A stretch of DNA of 64,000 bases from NCBI RefSeq assembly GCF_017562075.2, contig NC_054084.1, positions 15,638,798-15,702,797 of the forward strand, read 5' to 3'. The notes beneath the pieces are model-generated. The model was given only the letters and a program-made list of their open reading frames with translations, did not search any database and was not told where the DNA came from. Shown here piece after piece: positions 62,671 through 64,000 of the stretch (positions are counted from its first letter, which is position 1; the number at the start of each line of letters is the position of its first letter). The translations under genes and the position numbers were made by a program. Source of the stretch: Anopheles merus. Taxonomy: Eukaryota; Arthropoda; Insecta; Diptera; Culicidae.

Positions 62671-63103
62671 TGGTATTACAGGGTTTGCCACGATTTATTG
62701 GTTGGTTCCCATCAATTTTTGGTGGGTTCCCATATTTTTTTTGTGCGCGCCCACAATTTTTTGGTCGTTTCCCGGAATTTTTTGGTCCAATTGTATTGAT
62801 ATCCAATCGGAAAATACCAATAAATTATGGGAACCAACCAAAAATCTATGAGAAACCACCAAAAAATCGTGGGAACTCACCAAAAAATCATGGGAGCTGA
62901 CCAAAAAAAAGTGGAAACCCTGTATTGAATCCGTTCGTAGCGGCGGCGTACGTCCCGACACTCATTTTCCTAACGTACTAGATGGTTGCTACAGTTATTC
63001 ACCGCGGCCTTGTAGGAGCGGGCTCATGAAATGTGTTGCCATTCCTAGAATTTCATGTGAGCGTCGTACGTTCCCGCTACGAACGGATTCAATAATACCA
63101 GCC
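62671..63103 (-). mobile_element. Second copy of the TGGCTGGTATTATT MITE, split by a nested element
   Basis: The same family as 42871-43062. Its left inverted repeat is interrupted after GGTATTA by a 244-bp element (62679-62922) and resumes TATTGAATCC at 62923. The right end reads GGATTCAATAATACCAGCC. Comparison with the first copy reconstructs the empty site exactly. Confidence 0.85.
62679..62922. mobile_element. Nested TA-target MITE (Tc1/mariner-type), CAGGGTTT ends
   Basis: A 244-bp element with ends CAGGGTTTGCCAC and (complement) CAGGGTTTCCAC, flanked by TA on both sides. Removing it plus one TA restores the inverted repeat of the host MITE. The arms are built from inverted roughly 22-bp repeats of the type AATTTTTTGGT-GGTTCCC. 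No ORF is present. Confidence 0.85.
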
Positions 63104-63111
63104 GCTGTGTG

Positions 63112-63373
63112 CAGAGTGACCAGAAATACCGATTTATCTGTATTCCTACCGATTTTTTATATGCCTACCGATTCACAGAGGACCGCCCTAAAACTACCGA
63201 TTTTCCATTTATCCTACCGAAAATCACAGATATTTGATTTTTCAGTCGTTTAAGCTTAATCTGTGGCGCTTGAGATGCTGTTTCAAGGATCGCTATCCTC
63301 ATTTGTTACTCATTTGTTACGCGTTCTCAACATTACTCCTGCCGAAAACCGCCAAAATAATCTGGCCACACTG
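63112..63373. mobile_element. hAT-like MITE with CAGAGTGACCAGA / CAGTGTGGCCAGA ends
   Basis: A 262-bp element. Its inverted ends are CAGAGTGACCAGAAATACCG and (reverse complement of the right end) CAGTGTGGCCAGATTATTTT. A perfect 8-bp target duplication GCTGTGTG flanks it (63104-63111 and 63374-63381). Subterminal CTACCGATTT repeats occur near the left end. It is non-coding and abuts the preceding MITE exactly. Confidence 0.9.
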
Positions 63374-63436
63374 GCTGTGTGGCCAATTTCTTTCAGCATA
63401 GAAAGCTGAAGGCACGCACACACCGCTACAGTTGAC

Positions 63437-63452
63437 GGAACGCGCGCGTTCC
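63437..63452. repeat. 16-bp perfect palindrome GGAACGCGCGCGTTCC
   Basis: A perfect palindrome with an alternating CG core (Z-DNA-prone), 56 bp right of the hAT-like MITE target duplication. Function unknown. Confidence 0.7.
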
Positions 63453-63758
63453 CCTGTAACAAATGTAAAGCAGCGTTTATACGGTAGCAGTATGCTTGCC
63501 ATCAGCTGCTAGTCTAGTTTGCAGGTTTGTGTATTGCAAAGGTACAGTTGGAAGTTTAAATGTTGGAAATAATACAAATTATTGTTGAATGATTAATAAT
63601 TTTTTTCGTTAAATGTTCTTTTAGGAAAAGAAATATATAACGATGAGCTCTATCCAATTCATGTGAAAATATAAATCAAACTAAAAATAAAGAATGCTAG
63701 AGAGCAGTAGTTTTCAATAAAATTTGTCAACAAAAAATACAGCTCATTGATAAGACTA

Positions 63759-63806
63759 CAGTCATACGTACTCGTATACGTATACGTACTCGATATACGT
63801 TATCGT
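63759..63806. repeat. TACG-rich palindromic tract
   Basis: Repeated CGTACTCGTATACG-type units include the perfect 12-bp palindrome GTATACGTATAC and further CGTAC palindromes. Confidence 0.7.
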
Positions 63807-64000
63807 ACGGGACCGAGCACAATAGCGTATCTCGAGTTTTCGCGTTTAGTGGATTGTTTCTTTCAGCCAAAGCTATCTCGTCGGTTGGAGACAACCCAAC
63901 TATTGCAGTGCCAACTAGTGAACAACCCAACTAGAAAAGAGCCGACCAGGTTGGTTATACTGTACGTGACTTATGCCATGTGCATCGAGATTTGGTGCCC

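Larger units (their letters stand above)
63382..64000. other. Gene-free segment at window end
   Basis: Palindromes at 63437-63452 and about 63759-63806; otherwise AT-rich DNA. Confidence 0.5.

Noticed and set aside
63364..63386. Apparent 9-bp-arm hairpin TGGCCACAC...GTGTGGCCA
   Set aside because: It is an accident of the MITE terminus (CTGGCCACACTG) meeting its target duplication GCTGTGTG.

Overview
The window is eukaryotic nuclear DNA from a mosquito, almost certainly of the Anopheles gambiae complex. It has a compact multi-exon gene with short GT-AG introns and GC-rich third codon positions. It also has abundant CA, GA and CAG microsatellites, and several copies of a roughly 210-bp tRNA-derived SINE with (GAA)n tails that matches my memory of SINE200. 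No prokaryotic features, CRISPR arrays or canonical tRNA or rRNA genes are visible.

One protein-coding gene can be reconstructed end to end. On the minus strand, 18810 to 11545, 14 coding exons join in frame into 4,011 nt (1,336 aa plus stop). The product is an organic anion transporting polypeptide (OATP/SLCO family), most like the long insect Oatp30B class. It has an N-terminal cytosolic region, about 12 membrane segments, the OATP signature before TM6, a polyQ cytosolic loop, a Kazal-like Cys-rich extracellular loop and a very long C-terminal tail of about 510 aa. The motif H-x-R-x-x-S, the published consensus of NDR/LATS (Tricornered/Warts) kinases, occurs eight times, all in the cytosolic tails.

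Layout: 1-11544 lies downstream of the gene. It holds a hexamer-rich hAT-like element, CA/GT microsatellites, a SINE with a 14-bp target duplication and a Tc1-like transposase relic. 11545-18900 is the gene, with two hAT-like non-autonomous elements in introns 3 and 10, each with a perfect 8-bp target duplication. 18901-64000 is about 45 kb with no convincing coding exon, probably the 5' intron or regulatory region. There is a good splice acceptor at 18901 just upstream of the ATG, and possible distal 5' exons near 22674 and 46232. This desert contains SINEs, a tRNA-like element, five or more MITEs (including a TA-target element nested in another MITE and a hAT-like MITE abutting it), a strong perfect-stem hairpin at 41433-41513 and a 105-bp TTC mirror tract. 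One isolated, splice-compatible plus-strand ORF at 57744-57929 remains unassigned.

The genes do not form an operon or pathway. The window is best read as one transporter gene with its large, transposon-rich regulatory surroundings.
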